Part shown: positions 55,442 to 64,000 of the stretch, one piece after another | How positions within the stretch are numbered: position 1 is the first letter of the stretch | How the letters are laid out: the number at the start of each line of letters is the position of its first letter | Assembly: GCA_017644185.1 (NCBI GenBank) | Contig: JAEPMA010000014.1 | Location: 1 to 64,000 of the forward strand | DNA: 64,000 nucleotides | Direction: 5' to 3' | From: Rhodospirillales bacterium | Lineage (GTDB): Bacteria > Pseudomonadota > Alphaproteobacteria > Rhodospirillales > Casp-alpha2 | Position numbers and translations under genes: made by a program | The notes under the pieces: model-generated | The model's input: the letters and a program-made list of their open reading frames with translations, nothing else | Told to the model about the DNA's origin: nothing | Database searches by the model: none

Positions 55442-56917
55442 TCAGGCGGCGTTGAAATCCTGGATCATGTCATCCCAGGCCGGCACCAACTCCATCAGGC
55501 CGTCCCAGAACTTCTGATCACGGCGGACGACGAACTCGTCGACGGAGACCCCCTGCTGTTCGACCCAGGTGTAATAGCCCAGATTGAAGATGCGTTCCTT
55601 ACCCATGCGGTCGAGTTCGATCATGTGATCGGTGGTGCAACCAAGAAGATACCGCCCGAACGTTTCCGCCGCCGTCACTTCATCCGCATTGCCTGCGAAG
55701 TATTTCTTTTCGGCGAGGCCCAGTTCGGTCTCATAGAGTGCCGCCCCGTCGGTCGCCACCGAGAGCACGACATCCGACGGGCCGAGCTTGTTGTACTTCG
55801 CATACTTGATGGCGCCGAGAATATTGGCGAGCGACGAGAGGCCGAGATTACCGAGAGACGCCAGCGTTTCCTGGCCCAGGCCCAAACGATTGGCCAGATA
55901 GCTGCGCCCGGCGGTGGTGTTGTAGACCACGTTCAATCCGTCCGTCGCATGATCGGAAACACCGATCACGTAATCGGTGTTCATGACGTTGTGGATGAAG
56001 GGAACGTGCTTGTCGCCGATCCCTTGAATATTGTGTTCGCCGAACCCGTTATAAAGAAGCGTCGGGCATTCCAGCGCTTCCACCACGCAATTATCTGTGC
56101 CGAGAACTGCCTTAAGATGATCGCCCGCCGCCAGCGTGCCCGCCGAGCCGGACGCCGATACGAACGCCCTCGCCGTCAGGTTGCCGTGTGTATTCAGCAG
56201 ATCTTCGAAAATCCTCAAGAGCGCCGGTCCGGTGACGGCGCGGTGGATGATGTAGTTACTGAATTCGGAGAATTGGTTGAGGATGACGTTGGCCGGGTCC
56301 TTCGCCAATTCGTGACAGGCGTCGTAAATCTCCTTCACGTTGCTCTCGGTCCCGTACGTCCGGACGATATCGGACGGGTCCGTGACCCAGTCTTCCAGCC
56401 AGTTGAAACGTTCCGCGCTCATACCCTCTGGTAAAACCGCGACGGAACGGCAACCGAGAATGCGCGAGATCGCGACCCCGCCCCGGCAGTAGTTGCCCGT
56501 CGACGGCCAGACGGCGCGTTGGGTTTCCGGGTCGAACTTGCCCGACATCAATCTCGGGACCAGGCATCCATAAGCCGCCAGCACTTTGTGGGCGTGGATC
56601 ATCGGGAAGCGGTTCCCCAGCGCGACGACGATCTTCGCGTCGACGCCCGTCAGTTCTTGCGGGATTTCCATATACGCCGGCACGTCGTCGATACCCTTGC
56701 GTTCGGCATCGTTATGCCAGTGCACGCGGAACAGGTTTCCGGGATCGGCGGTGTCCGGGTCGACTGTGGCGAGATCGCCCGCTTTCGATTTCAGATGCTT
56801 CGCGGGGTCGGAGAGTTCGTTGATGGTCGGCAGGTGCACGCCGCGCGCCTTCAGATGCGTCACGGCTTTCTCGTAGACCGCCGGGTCGACGATCTCGCGT
56901 TCCAGTCCGAAAGTCAT
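55442..56917 (-). CDS. Fold-type II PLP-dependent enzyme of unknown specificity
   Basis: 491 residues, longer than cysteine synthase (about 310) or threonine dehydratase N-domains. PLP-fold features: probable PLP lysine K111 in 'MIHAHKVLAAYG', phosphate/substrate Asn loop T140-G141-N142 in 'VWPSTGNYCRGGVAISRILG', and a C-terminal glycine-rich loop near 'VSASGSAGTLAAGDHLKAVLG'. It has an N-terminal extension of about 80 residues and a long insertion after 'GIGDKHVPFIHNVMNTDYVIGV'. Automated pipelines usually call such proteins cysteine synthase or TrpB-like; I cannot confirm either. It lies upstream of nothing co-directional except the acyl-CoA dehydrogenase gene (78 bases away), so the two may share an operon. 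Confidence 0.8.
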   Translation of the reverse strand: MTFGLEREIVDPAVYEKAVTHLKARGVHLPTINELSDPAKHLKSKAGDLATVDPDTADPGNLFRVHWHNDAERKGIDDVPAYMEIPQELTGVDAKIVVALGNRFPMIHAHKVLAAYGCLVPRLMSGKFDPETQRAVWPSTGNYCRGGVAISRILGCRSVAVLPEGMSAERFNWLEDWVTDPSDIVRTYGTESNVKEIYDACHELAKDPANVILNQFSEFSNYIIHRAVTGPALLRIFEDLLNTHGNLTARAFVSASGSAGTLAAGDHLKAVLGTDNCVVEALECPTLLYNGFGEHNIQGIGDKHVPFIHNVMNTDYVIGVSDHATDGLNVVYNTTAGRSYLANRLGLGQETLASLGNLGLSSLANILGAIKYAKYNKLGPSDVVLSVATDGAALYETELGLAEKKYFAGNADEVTAAETFGRYLLGCTTDHMIELDRMGKERIFNLGYYTWVEQQGVSVDEFVVRRDQKFWDGLMELVPAWDDMIQDFNAA

Positions 56918-56995
56918 ATCTCGTCCCCCGGCGAGTGATCCCCCGTCTGTTGTCCGTTAATTGGCCCGGATGATCAACCCTTGGGGCCGAATTAA

Positions 56996-58150
56996 TCAGC
57001 CGGCGGCTTCTTTCAGCATCTCGCGCGCGATGATCAACTGCTGGACCTGCGACGTCCCCTCATACAAACGATAAAGCCGGACATCGCGATAGAACCGCTC
57101 GATCCCATAGTCCGCGATATAACCGGCACCGCCGTGAATCTGCACCGCACGGTCGGCAACACGTCCCACCATTTCGGAACAATAATACTTACAGATGGCG
57201 GCAAGCTTGGTGATGTTCTCACCCGCGTCCTTGCGCCGCGCCGCATCCAGAACCATCGACTTCGCGGCATAGATTTCGGTTTCGCAATCCGCCAGCATCG
57301 CCTGAACGAGTTGGAAATCGGAGATCGGCTTCCCGAACTGCTTGCGGTCCATCGCATAGCTCAAACAATCGCGCACCAGTCTTTCGGCGTTGCCGATGCA
57401 GCTTGCCGAGATCGTCAGCCGTCCCCGGTCCAGCACCTTCATCGCCGTCTTGAAACCCTGTCCCTCTTCCGGGCCGATCAGCGCCGATGCGGGGATGCGG
57501 CAGTTGTCGAAGATCACATCGCAGACAGGCGCCCCCTGCTGGCCCATTTTTTTATATGGTTTGCCGAACGAGAGACCGTCCGTGTCACGCTCAACAAGAA
57601 ATGCGGAAATCCCACCCGCCCCCTTGTTCTCCGGATCGGTCCTGGCCATCACCGTGAACACGCCGGCGTTGGGCGCGTTAGTGATGAAGCGCTTGGTGCC
57701 GTCCAGCACGTATTCGTTGCCGTCTTTCTTCGCCGACGTCCGAAGCGATGCCGCGTCGGAGCCCGAATCCGGTTCCGTCAACGCGAACGACCCGACAAGC
57801 TCGCCCGTCGCCATCTTGGGGAGGTACGTCTGTTTCTGTTCGTCGGAACCGTCGATCACAATCCCCTGGCTGCCGATCCCGTTATTGGTGCCGAACGTCG
57901 AGCGGAACGCGGGCGAAGCATGGCCGATCTCGGTGATGACGCGGACCTCTTCTTCGACACTTAAACCAAGCCCGCCGTACTCTTCCGGGATCGACAGACC
58001 GAACAGGCCCAGGTCTTTCATTTCCTGGACGATCCCCGCCGGCATCTGGTCGTTTTCACCCACTTCCGCTTCGAGCGGGATCAACCGTTCCTCGACGAAG
58101 CGGGACACCGTATCCAGCAATTGATTGAAAGTTTCCTCGTCCAACGCCAT
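56996..58150 (-). CDS. Acyl-CoA dehydrogenase (short/branched or glutaryl type)
   Basis: 384 residues. Conserved FAD and substrate segments are 'SIPEEYGGLGLSVEEEVRVITEIG', 'SFALTEPDSGSDAASLRTSA', 'DGTKRFITNAPNAGVFTVMAR', 'QHIQVHGG'-type 'AVQIHGGAGYIADYGIERFYRDVRLYRLYEGTSQVQQLIIAREML'. The catalytic Glu is in 'YEGTS', so this is a canonical member. It is divergent from an IclR regulator and next to a PLP enzyme gene. With the acyl-CoA ligase at 59.1-61.2 kb it probably oxidises a CoA-activated carboxylate. Confidence 0.9.
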   Translation of the reverse strand: MALDEETFNQLLDTVSRFVEERLIPLEAEVGENDQMPAGIVQEMKDLGLFGLSIPEEYGGLGLSVEEEVRVITEIGHASPAFRSTFGTNNGIGSQGIVIDGSDEQKQTYLPKMATGELVGSFALTEPDSGSDAASLRTSAKKDGNEYVLDGTKRFITNAPNAGVFTVMARTDPENKGAGGISAFLVERDTDGLSFGKPYKKMGQQGAPVCDVIFDNCRIPASALIGPEEGQGFKTAMKVLDRGRLTISASCIGNAERLVRDCLSYAMDRKQFGKPISDFQLVQAMLADCETEIYAAKSMVLDAARRKDAGENITKLAAICKYYCSEMVGRVADRAVQIHGGAGYIADYGIERFYRDVRLYRLYEGTSQVQQLIIAREMLKEAAG

Positions 58151-58299
58151 TGTTCGCTCCCTTGACCGGCCAAGCGCCGTTTTCTCATTAATTTCGCTTT
58201 GCAGAATAAAGTTCCATTTATGCTTTGGCGAGGATAAGTTTATCGAACGCCTTGCCGTCGCGGCCCGTTCGCGTTATCCCCGCCGCAACGTCTGTTTAA

Positions 58300-58315
58300 T
58301 TTTGCTATGCGAAAC
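58300..58315. promoter_or_regulatory. Candidate IclR operator, site 1
   Basis: TTTTGCTATGCGAAAC, a near-palindrome of the IclR type, 14 bases before the regulator start at 58329, so autoregulation is suggested. A looser match, TTTCGCTTTGCAGAAT, is at 58192-58207, near the start of the divergent dehydrogenase gene. Confidence 0.55.
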
Positions 58316-58328
58316 GGTAACTTTGGCC

Positions 58329-59129
58329 ATGCCCCGAACCCCGGAACCCGCGATGATCGACGAAGACGAAGGCAAGGACCGCCGCTTCGTCACCGCCCTG
58401 GCGCGCGGCCTCGATGTGCTGCGGTGTTTTCAGCAGGGCGATGTCGGCCTCGGCAATCTTGAGATCGCCAAGCGTACCGGCCTCCCGAAGCCGACCATTT
58501 CGCGCCTGACCTACACGCTCACGCGGCTGGGTTATCTGACCTATTCCGATCAGCACGGCACGTATCAGTTGGGACCGGGCGTGCTGCAGCTCGGCTATGC
58601 GATGCTGTCCGGCCTCGATTTCCGCGAGCGCGCACGGCCTTTGATGCAGGAAATGGCGAACGCGGTCGACGCCACGATTGCGCTCGGCGCCCGGGATCGC
58701 CTGAACCTGGTTTATCTGGAATCCTGCCGGGGGCCCGGCGCGGTGACGCTCAGGATCGATGTCGGCTCGCAAATCCCGATCTCGGTCACCTCGATGGGGC
58801 GCGCGCTTCTGTCCGCATTGCCGGACGACGAGCGCAATTTCCTGATGGAGCACATCCAGAAGAAGTGCACCGACGCGAAAGAGTACGAGAAGATCAAGCA
58901 TGGCGTCGACAAGGCCATCGACGACATCAAGACGCGCGGGTTCTCCATGTCTCTAGGCGAATGGCGCTCGGAAGTGAACGCTGTCGGCGTGCCCCTGATC
59001 GCACGCGACGACCGGATCTTCGCGCTCAACTGTGGGGGCCCGGCGTTCCGGGTATCGAAGGAATACCTCGAAGAGGAATGCGGCCCGCGCCTCGTCGAAC
59101 TGGCACAGAAGATTTCCGCGCTCTCTTAA
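58329..59129 (+). CDS. IclR-family transcriptional regulator
   Basis: 266 residues from ATG 58329 (ATG 58353 is also possible). The winged helix ('ALARGLDVLRCFQQGDVGLGNLEIAKRTGLPKPTISRLTYTLTRLGYL') is followed by the IclR effector domain ('DATIALGARDRLNLVYLESCRGPG', 'PISVTSMGRALLSALPDDE', 'FSMSLGEWRSEVNAVGVPLIARDDRIFALNCGGPAFRV'). IclR proteins commonly sense aromatic or short-chain acids. It is divergent from the acyl-CoA dehydrogenase, and its stop overlaps the end of the convergent acyl-CoA ligase gene by four bases. Confidence 0.9.
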   Translation: MPRTPEPAMIDEDEGKDRRFVTALARGLDVLRCFQQGDVGLGNLEIAKRTGLPKPTISRLTYTLTRLGYLTYSDQHGTYQLGPGVLQLGYAMLSGLDFRERARPLMQEMANAVDATIALGARDRLNLVYLESCRGPGAVTLRIDVGSQIPISVTSMGRALLSALPDDERNFLMEHIQKKCTDAKEYEKIKHGVDKAIDDIKTRGFSMSLGEWRSEVNAVGVPLIARDDRIFALNCGGPAFRVSKEYLEEECGPRLVELAQKISALS

Positions 59130-61228
59130 GCCTTTGGCACCACGAGGGCATCCAGCGCCACCGCGCCCTTACCCTCTTCCAACACCACGAACGGGTTCAG
59201 ATCGACGCTCGCAAGATTGTCGGCGTTGGCGGCGGCGAACACCGAGAGATTGACCAAAGCGTCGGCGAGTGCATCGATATCCGCCGCAGGCTTGCCGCGC
59301 ACACCTTTGAGAAGTTTCGCGCCCTTGGTTTCTTCGATCATCCTCAGCGCTTCGGTTTTGTCGAACGGGGCCAGACGGAACGAAACGTCCTTGAAAACTT
59401 CGACGAATACCCCACCCAGCCCGAACATCACCGCCGGACCGAACACGGGATCGATCTGCACACCCAGGATCGCTTCGACACCACCCGCGATCATGGGCGC
59501 GACGATAACGCCCTCGACTTCGGCATCAGCCATCGCACGCCCGGCACGGGCCATGATCTCACCATACGCCGCTGCCGCGTCCTGCGGCGTTTCAAGCCCC
59601 AGCATCACGCCACCGATTTCCGTTTTGTGGGCGAAGGCAGCGCCATTGATCTTGAGCGCCACGGGGCAACCGAACTTCGCCGTCGCCTCGGCAGCCTCGT
59701 CGGCGGAGCGGCACAGAACCGCATCGACAACGGGCAGGCCCGCCGCTTTCAATATTTCGCGGGAGTCCCACTCGCTCAGCGCGCGGGCGGGCATGTCCAC
59801 CGGCGACGGCAAGTCGGGTATCAAATTAATCGGGGGGCGCTGGAAACCCTCGCCAATCCGGGTGACGGCGGCGATGGCGCCGATCGCACGGCACGGGTCC
59901 TCGAAGATCAGGTAGCCGGCACGACTATAAGTGTCGACCATCTCCTGATCACCGACGAGGGACAAAATCAGCAAACGATCCGGGAATTTTCTTCTGATCG
60001 CGTCCAGTTCTTTCAACAACGGTTCGACGACATAGGGTGAGCATGCCGCGAGGGTGAAGAAGGCGACGGCTGAATCGTAACCGCCCTTCTCCAGCATGAT
60101 ATCGAAGTTGACACCGACCAGGCTCAGATCGTTGAAGAACTGCGCCGTGGTGTCGACCGGGTTGAGGGCGGACGCGAACGGCAGCTTCTCTTTCAGAAGC
60201 TTCTGCGCATCGGCGGGCATCGGCGCGACATCGAGACCGAGCTTGACCGCGTGATCGGCCATCTGCACACCGACACCGCCCGAGATCGTGACGAGGCCGA
60301 CCTTGCCTGCCTTCGGGAAAATCCCCGCCGTACAAGCGTACGCCGCATCCAGCATGTCTTCCGTGGTTTCGGCACGGTAGACACCCAATTGTCTAAAGAC
60401 CGCGTCATAGATTTCGTCCGCACCGGCCAGCGATGCGGTGTGAGATGCGGCGGCGGCCGCGCCCTCCTCGCTTTGGCCCACTTTCAGGAAGATCACCGGC
60501 TTATTATTTTGCCGTGCTTTTTCGAGGGCGCGGATCAGCGCCGGGCCGTCCTTAACCCCCTCGGCGTAAGCACAGATCACCTTGATGTCGTCCCGTTCCG
60601 CCGCCCAGTCGATACATTCCGCAACCGTGACATCGCATTCGTTGCCCGTCGTGATGACATGGCTGACGCCCAGACCACGCCCCTTGCAGACCGCAAACAG
60701 GTGCGTCCCGTATGCACCGGACTGGCTGATGATGGCGAGCGGCCCCGGATCCGGATAGCCCTGATCGCCAGTCGACGAAAACGTCGCGAAGAAACGGGAG
60801 TGGAAATTAAGAATGCCGAGGCAGTTGGGCCCCAACAACCTGACGCCTGTGCGTTTCGAGAACGCCGTCAGTTCATCTTGCGCCGATGTTCCTTCATCGC
60901 CCACTTCCGCGAAACCGGAACTGAACACGATGGCGGATTTAACGCCGCATGCGGCGCAGTCTTCGAGGGTATCGAGAACGAACTTCGCCGGGACCGCGAT
61001 CAAGGCGCAGTCGATGGGCTGGCCGATGTCCTTGACGGATTTGTAGGCCTTAACCCCCTGCACCGTCTCGCGGTTCGGGTTCACCGGATAGAAGGGCCCT
61101 TCGTAACCCCATTTGATCAGGTAACGCAGCGGCCGACCGCCGATGCGCCCCGGGTCGTCGGAAGCGCCGATAATCGCAACGGACTTCGGCCCGATCAGGG
61201 CTTCAAGGCCCGCTCGCGGATCGTTCAT
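59126..61228 (-). CDS. ADP-forming acyl-CoA ligase (acetyl-CoA synthetase family)
   Basis: 700 residues from ATG 61228, with GGGAGA nine bases upstream. In order: a CoA-binding domain ('SVAIIGASDDPGRIGGRPLRYLIKWGYEGPFYPVNPNR'), ligase-CoA domain ('RLLGPNCLGILNFHSRFFATFS', 'IISQSGAYGTHLF'), the phosphohistidine loop with His in 'AAASHTASLAGADEIYDAVF', and a C-terminal ATP-grasp domain ('GCPVALKINGAAFAHKTEIGGVMLGL', 'APMIAGGVEAILGVQIDPVFGPAVMFGLGGVFVEVFKDVSFRLAPFDKTEA'). It activates a carboxylate to its CoA ester with ATP and releases ADP, a reversible and energy-saving reaction. Convergent with the IclR gene and upstream of the TRAP operon on the other strand. Confidence 0.92.
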   Translation of the reverse strand: MNDPRAGLEALIGPKSVAIIGASDDPGRIGGRPLRYLIKWGYEGPFYPVNPNRETVQGVKAYKSVKDIGQPIDCALIAVPAKFVLDTLEDCAACGVKSAIVFSSGFAEVGDEGTSAQDELTAFSKRTGVRLLGPNCLGILNFHSRFFATFSSTGDQGYPDPGPLAIISQSGAYGTHLFAVCKGRGLGVSHVITTGNECDVTVAECIDWAAERDDIKVICAYAEGVKDGPALIRALEKARQNNKPVIFLKVGQSEEGAAAAASHTASLAGADEIYDAVFRQLGVYRAETTEDMLDAAYACTAGIFPKAGKVGLVTISGGVGVQMADHAVKLGLDVAPMPADAQKLLKEKLPFASALNPVDTTAQFFNDLSLVGVNFDIMLEKGGYDSAVAFFTLAACSPYVVEPLLKELDAIRRKFPDRLLILSLVGDQEMVDTYSRAGYLIFEDPCRAIGAIAAVTRIGEGFQRPPINLIPDLPSPVDMPARALSEWDSREILKAAGLPVVDAVLCRSADEAAEATAKFGCPVALKINGAAFAHKTEIGGVMLGLETPQDAAAAYGEIMARAGRAMADAEVEGVIVAPMIAGGVEAILGVQIDPVFGPAVMFGLGGVFVEVFKDVSFRLAPFDKTEALRMIEETKGAKLLKGVRGKPAADIDALADALVNLSVFAAANADNLASVDLNPFVVLEEGKGAVALDALVVPKA

Positions 61229-61353
61229 GGACGTTTGTCTCCCATCGTCCGGCCGGGCTTTTGTGCCCGGCTCTCTTGTATATTCGGGTGGTTTTCGACG
61301 GAAATCCAACCTCTGATTGCTTTACATGCGAACCGAAAAAATGCAAAACTTAA

Positions 61354-61369
61354 TTTTACTATGCAAAAC
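61354..61369. promoter_or_regulatory. Candidate IclR operator, site 2 (before TAXI-TRAP operon)
   Basis: TTTTACTATGCAAAAC matches the site at 58300-58315 in 14 of 16 positions. It lies 71 bases before the TAXI gene start, within the divergent region between ligase and transporter genes (61229-61439), so it could control both. Confidence 0.55.
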
Positions 61370-61439
61370 AAATGATGGTTTTAACGGACCGCGAACTCCA
61401 AGTTTCAAACTGCAATTAAAATACCGTTGGGAGGTACAA

Positions 61440-62585
61440 ATGAAAACGAAGACGATGGGAGCGCTCTGCGCAGCCCTGGTTATTTCCGGCGCGGTTGCCG
61501 CGAATGCCGCGGAAGTGAAGCTTCCGAAGAACATGGCGTGGACCGCCTATAACACCGGGACGACCGGCTATAACCAGTCCGTCGCCATCGGTAAGGCCCT
61601 CAAGGATAAGTATGGCGTCACGCTCCGCGTGGTACCGGGCAAGAACGACATTTCGCGCCTGACCCCCGTCAAGGCGGGCAAGGTCGACTATTCCGCCAAC
61701 GGTATCGCGACGTTCTTCGCGTCCGAGGGCGTGTTCCAGTTCGCCGATGCCAATTGGGGTCCGATGCCGGTCCGCGTCCTTCTTTCCGCCAGCGGTTCCG
61801 CCGGTCTTTCGGTCGCCGTCGCCGCCGACAAGGGCATCAAGACCTACGCCGATCTGAAGGGCAAACGCGTCGCCTACGTGCGTGGCGGCGATGCGCTCAA
61901 CGTCGGGATCGAGGGTATGCTGGCGTGCGGTGGCCTGACCTACGACGATGTCGAAAAGGTCGAATTCCCGGGCTATGGGGCCGCATGGGAAGGCATGGTC
62001 AACGACCAGGTCGACGCCATGTTCGCATCGACGCTGTCGGGTCCGACCAAGAAGCTCGAAGCCAGCCCGCGCGGTATCTATTGGCCCCCGACGCCGAAGG
62101 GCGATGCCAAATGCTGGGACGGCATCAAGAAAGTGGCGCCGTACTTCGTCCCTAAAATGATCACCAAGGGTACCGGGATTTCCGCCGAGAAACCCTATGA
62201 AGGCCCGGCGTATCCCTATCCGATCCTGATGACCCTCGCGAAGCAGGATAAGAACGAGGTCTATTCCCTGACCCGCGCCATCGTGGAGGAATACGACAAC
62301 TATTCCGCCGCCGAGCCGGCCGCCAAGGGCTGGGCATTGAACAACCAGCTTCTCGACTGGGTCGTGCCGTACCACGACGGGGCGGTGATGTACCTCAAAG
62401 AAGCCGGGGTCTGGACCGACGCCCATCAGGCGCACAACGACAAGCTGGTCGAGCGTCAGAACGTGCTCGCCGGCGCCTGGTCGAAGATGGATATGAAGCT
62501 GGAAGGCGATGCGTTCGCCTCGAAGTGGCTTGAGATGCGCGCCGCCGCACTCAGCAAAGCCGGCTTCGATCCCATATGGAAGTAA
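61440..62585 (+). CDS. TAXI-family TRAP transporter solute-binding protein
   Basis: 381 residues from ATG 61440; TTGGGAGG lies six bases before. A signal peptide (about 1-23, 'LCAALVISGAVAANAA') is followed by the TAXI-type body: 'MAWTAYNTGTTGYNQSVAIGKAL', 'RVVPGKNDISRLTPVKAGKVDYSANG', 'LKGKRVAYVRGGDALNVGIEGMLACGG' and 'FPGYGAAWEGMVNDQVDAMFAST'. The TAXI class binds carboxylates such as glutamate or aromatic and 2-oxo acids, and pairs with fused TRAP permeases, as here. The gene end overlaps the permease start by ten bases. Confidence 0.9.
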   Translation: MKTKTMGALCAALVISGAVAANAAEVKLPKNMAWTAYNTGTTGYNQSVAIGKALKDKYGVTLRVVPGKNDISRLTPVKAGKVDYSANGIATFFASEGVFQFADANWGPMPVRVLLSASGSAGLSVAVAADKGIKTYADLKGKRVAYVRGGDALNVGIEGMLACGGLTYDDVEKVEFPGYGAAWEGMVNDQVDAMFASTLSGPTKKLEASPRGIYWPPTPKGDAKCWDGIKKVAPYFVPKMITKGTGISAEKPYEGPAYPYPILMTLAKQDKNEVYSLTRAIVEEYDNYSAAEPAAKGWALNNQLLDWVVPYHDGAVMYLKEAGVWTDAHQAHNDKLVERQNVLAGAWSKMDMKLEGDAFASKWLEMRAAALSKAGFDPIWK

Positions 62586-64000
62586 CCGATAAGGAAGAGC
62601 AGCCGGCGGCGGAACGTCACCGGCAGCTCAATCTTTTCTGGAGGTCGGTCGCCCTGGTGGCGGCCGTCCTCACCATTGTGCTTGCCGTCGATCAGGTGCG
62701 CCTGATCTTCGGCATGCAGTGGCTCGGCGACATCATCAAGCTGTCGAACCACTACCTATATGCCATTCTCGGCCTGCTGTTGCCGCTGACGTTCATCTTC
62801 TTCCCGATGAGCGGCAAGGTCAGGAACACGGGCGTCCCCTGGTATGACGCCCTTTTGTGCGTCCTCACGTTCGCGACGTGTCTATTCTTCTTTCTGAACT
62901 CAACGACCATCGTCGATCAGGGCTGGGAATTCGTTGCCCCCGATTACGCGGTCTATGTCAGTTACGTTTTGTGGGCGTTGACGCTCGAAGCCGTGCGCCG
63001 CGCCGGCGGGTTCGCGATATTCCTGATCGTGGCCGTGATCTCGACGTATCCGTTGTTCGCCGACAGCATGCCGGGACCGATTTCCGGCCTCGCCAGCACG
63101 TGGGGCGAGACGGCCGCCTACCACACCATGAGCATCGAGAGCATTCTGGGCATCCCGATGCGCGCCTTCGCCGAATTGGTGATCGGCTTTTTGATTTTCG
63201 GGGTCGCCCTCCAGCACACGGGTGGAGGGCGCTTTTTCCTCAACCTCGCGTTCGCTCTGTTGGGTGGCGTCAGGGGGGGCGCCGCCAAGGTCGCGATCTT
63301 CTCAAGCGGCCTGATGGGCTCGATGAGCGGCAGTGTGATCACCAACGTTTTGACCACCGGCGTGATGACCATCCCCGCCATGCGACGGACCGGATTCCAG
63401 CCGCATTACGCGGGCGGCGTCGAGGCATGTGCGTCGACCGGAGGCGTCCTGATGCCCCCCGTGATGGGCGCGACCGCGTTCATCATGGCGACGATCATCG
63501 AAGTCCCCTACGTCGATATCGCCATCGCCGCGATCGTACCTTCCGGGCTTTATTTCTTCGGTCTGTTCATGCAGATCGATTCCTACGCCGCGCGCATGAA
63601 GCTGGAGGGTCTCCCCAAGGCTGAGCTGCCGTCGCTATCGGGTACGATCCGCGAAGGCTGGTACTTCGTCTTCGTGTTCGCGATGCTGATCGTGATGCTG
63701 GTCTATCTGCGCCGCGAAGCGCTGGCGCCGTTCTATGCGACCGCGATGCTTTTGTTCCTCAACCAGGTTTTCCCGTCGGGCCGCTGGGGGGTGGATGAAG
63801 TTAAAAAGTTCCTGATCGCCGTCGCACGCCTGTTAACCGAACTGACGGCGATCCTGGCCGCCGTTGGACTGATCGTCGGCGCATTGTCGATGACGGGCAT
63901 GGCGGGCACCCTGGTCAACGATCTGGTGTTTCTCGCCGGCGGCTCAACGCTCACTCTATTAGTTATGGGGGCTATCACCAGCTTCATCATGGGCATCGGG
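62576..64000 (+). CDS. TRAP transporter fused permease (4TM-12TM), truncated by window
   Basis: 475 codons from ATG 62576 with no stop before the right edge; family members have 600-700 residues, so the last third is outside. An acidic N-terminus is followed by a four-helix DctQ-like part (to about 165) and a DctM-like part with 'SGLMGSMSGSVITNVLTTGVMTIPAMRRTGFQPHYAGGVEACASTGGVLMPPVMGATAFIMA', the signature of TAXI/fused permeases. It forms the ion-driven transporter with the TAXI binding protein. Confidence 0.92.
   Translation, partial: MEVTDKEEQPAAERHRQLNLFWRSVALVAAVLTIVLAVDQVRLIFGMQWLGDIIKLSNHYLYAILGLLLPLTFIFFPMSGKVRNTGVPWYDALLCVLTFATCLFFFLNSTTIVDQGWEFVAPDYAVYVSYVLWALTLEAVRRAGGFAIFLIVAVISTYPLFADSMPGPISGLASTWGETAAYHTMSIESILGIPMRAFAELVIGFLIFGVALQHTGGGRFFLNLAFALLGGVRGGAAKVAIFSSGLMGSMSGSVITNVLTTGVMTIPAMRRTGFQPHYAGGVEACASTGGVLMPPVMGATAFIMATIIEVPYVDIAIAAIVPSGLYFFGLFMQIDSYAARMKLEGLPKAELPSLSGTIREGWYFVFVFAMLIVMLVYLRREALAPFYATAMLLFLNQVFPSGRWGVDEVKKFLIAVARLLTELTAILAAVGLIVGALSMTGMAGTLVNDLVFLAGGSTLTLLVMGAITSFIMGIG

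Overview
The window reads as chromosomal DNA of a heterotrophic, probably free-living alphaproteobacterium, most likely Rhodospirillales-like. Supporting signs are the high GC content, GGAGGAAACA-type ribosome binding sites, a TTT transporter and a TAXI-TRAP transporter, DgcN/DgcA, an FdsA-type NAD-linked formate dehydrogenase, and small dispersed palindromic repeats. Lineage and all functions are inferred from sequence reading only.

Layout. 1-4 kb: a PAS/GAF signalling protein cut by the left edge, an O-acyltransferase gene interrupted by an in-frame amber codon, and tRNA-Val(GAC) with a partial tandem duplication of its 3' end and terminator. 4.3-12.7 kb: a two-gene membrane sensor unit (the second a hybrid histidine kinase with a CxxCH sensor domain), an N-formylglutamate amidohydrolase-like enzyme, a GNAT acetyltransferase, a strong small-RNA candidate, a lytic transglycosylase, an acyl-CoA dehydrogenase and a glutathione transferase. 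12.76-14.66 kb: a complete IS1595-type element with near-perfect 25-bp ends, a 9-bp target duplication and two passenger genes; it sits inside one copy of a dispersed palindrome. 14.7-24.4 kb: ABC-2 exporter, D-glutamate genes dgcN-dgcA, FAH-family hydrolase, LtaS-like transferase, adenylate cyclase, EamA transporter and a DUF2927 protein. 24.5-32.9 kb: a second sRNA candidate, then an omega-aminotransferase divergent from a MocR regulator, a TauD-like dioxygenase, a ketopantoate-reductase-like enzyme, a phosphotransacetylase, and an NTF2-like/TPP-enzyme pair. 33-34.8 kb: amtB-glnK behind a good sigma-54 promoter.

34.9-53.2 kb is the most coherent block: a divergent oxalate/C1 island. Leftward run formate dehydrogenase (fdsA and a fused fdsGB), an isochorismatase-like hydrolase and a diverged succinyl-CoA-synthetase-like pair. 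Rightward run a GntR regulator, oxalyl-CoA decarboxylase (oxc), formyl-CoA transferase (frc), a stand-alone formyltransferase resembling the N-terminal domain of 10-formyl-THF dehydrogenase, formate-THF ligase (fhs), a universal stress protein and a TTT transporter. A palindromic GGTATACC box occurs twice in the central divergent region and once before the transporter, which ties import and metabolism into one putative regulon. Proposed flow: oxalate import, CoA activation, decarboxylation to formyl-CoA, then formate to CO2 + NADH or formyl groups to tetrahydrofolate.

53.3-64 kb: a histidine phosphatase, an RhlE-type helicase, a fold-type II PLP enzyme, then an acyl-CoA dehydrogenase divergent from an IclR regulator, an ADP-forming acyl-CoA ligase and a TAXI-TRAP transporter (permease cut by the right edge). 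A shared TTTTRCTATGCRAAAC motif before the IclR gene and the TRAP operon suggests that these form a carboxylate uptake and activation regulon. I saw no rRNA, CRISPR array or prophage.
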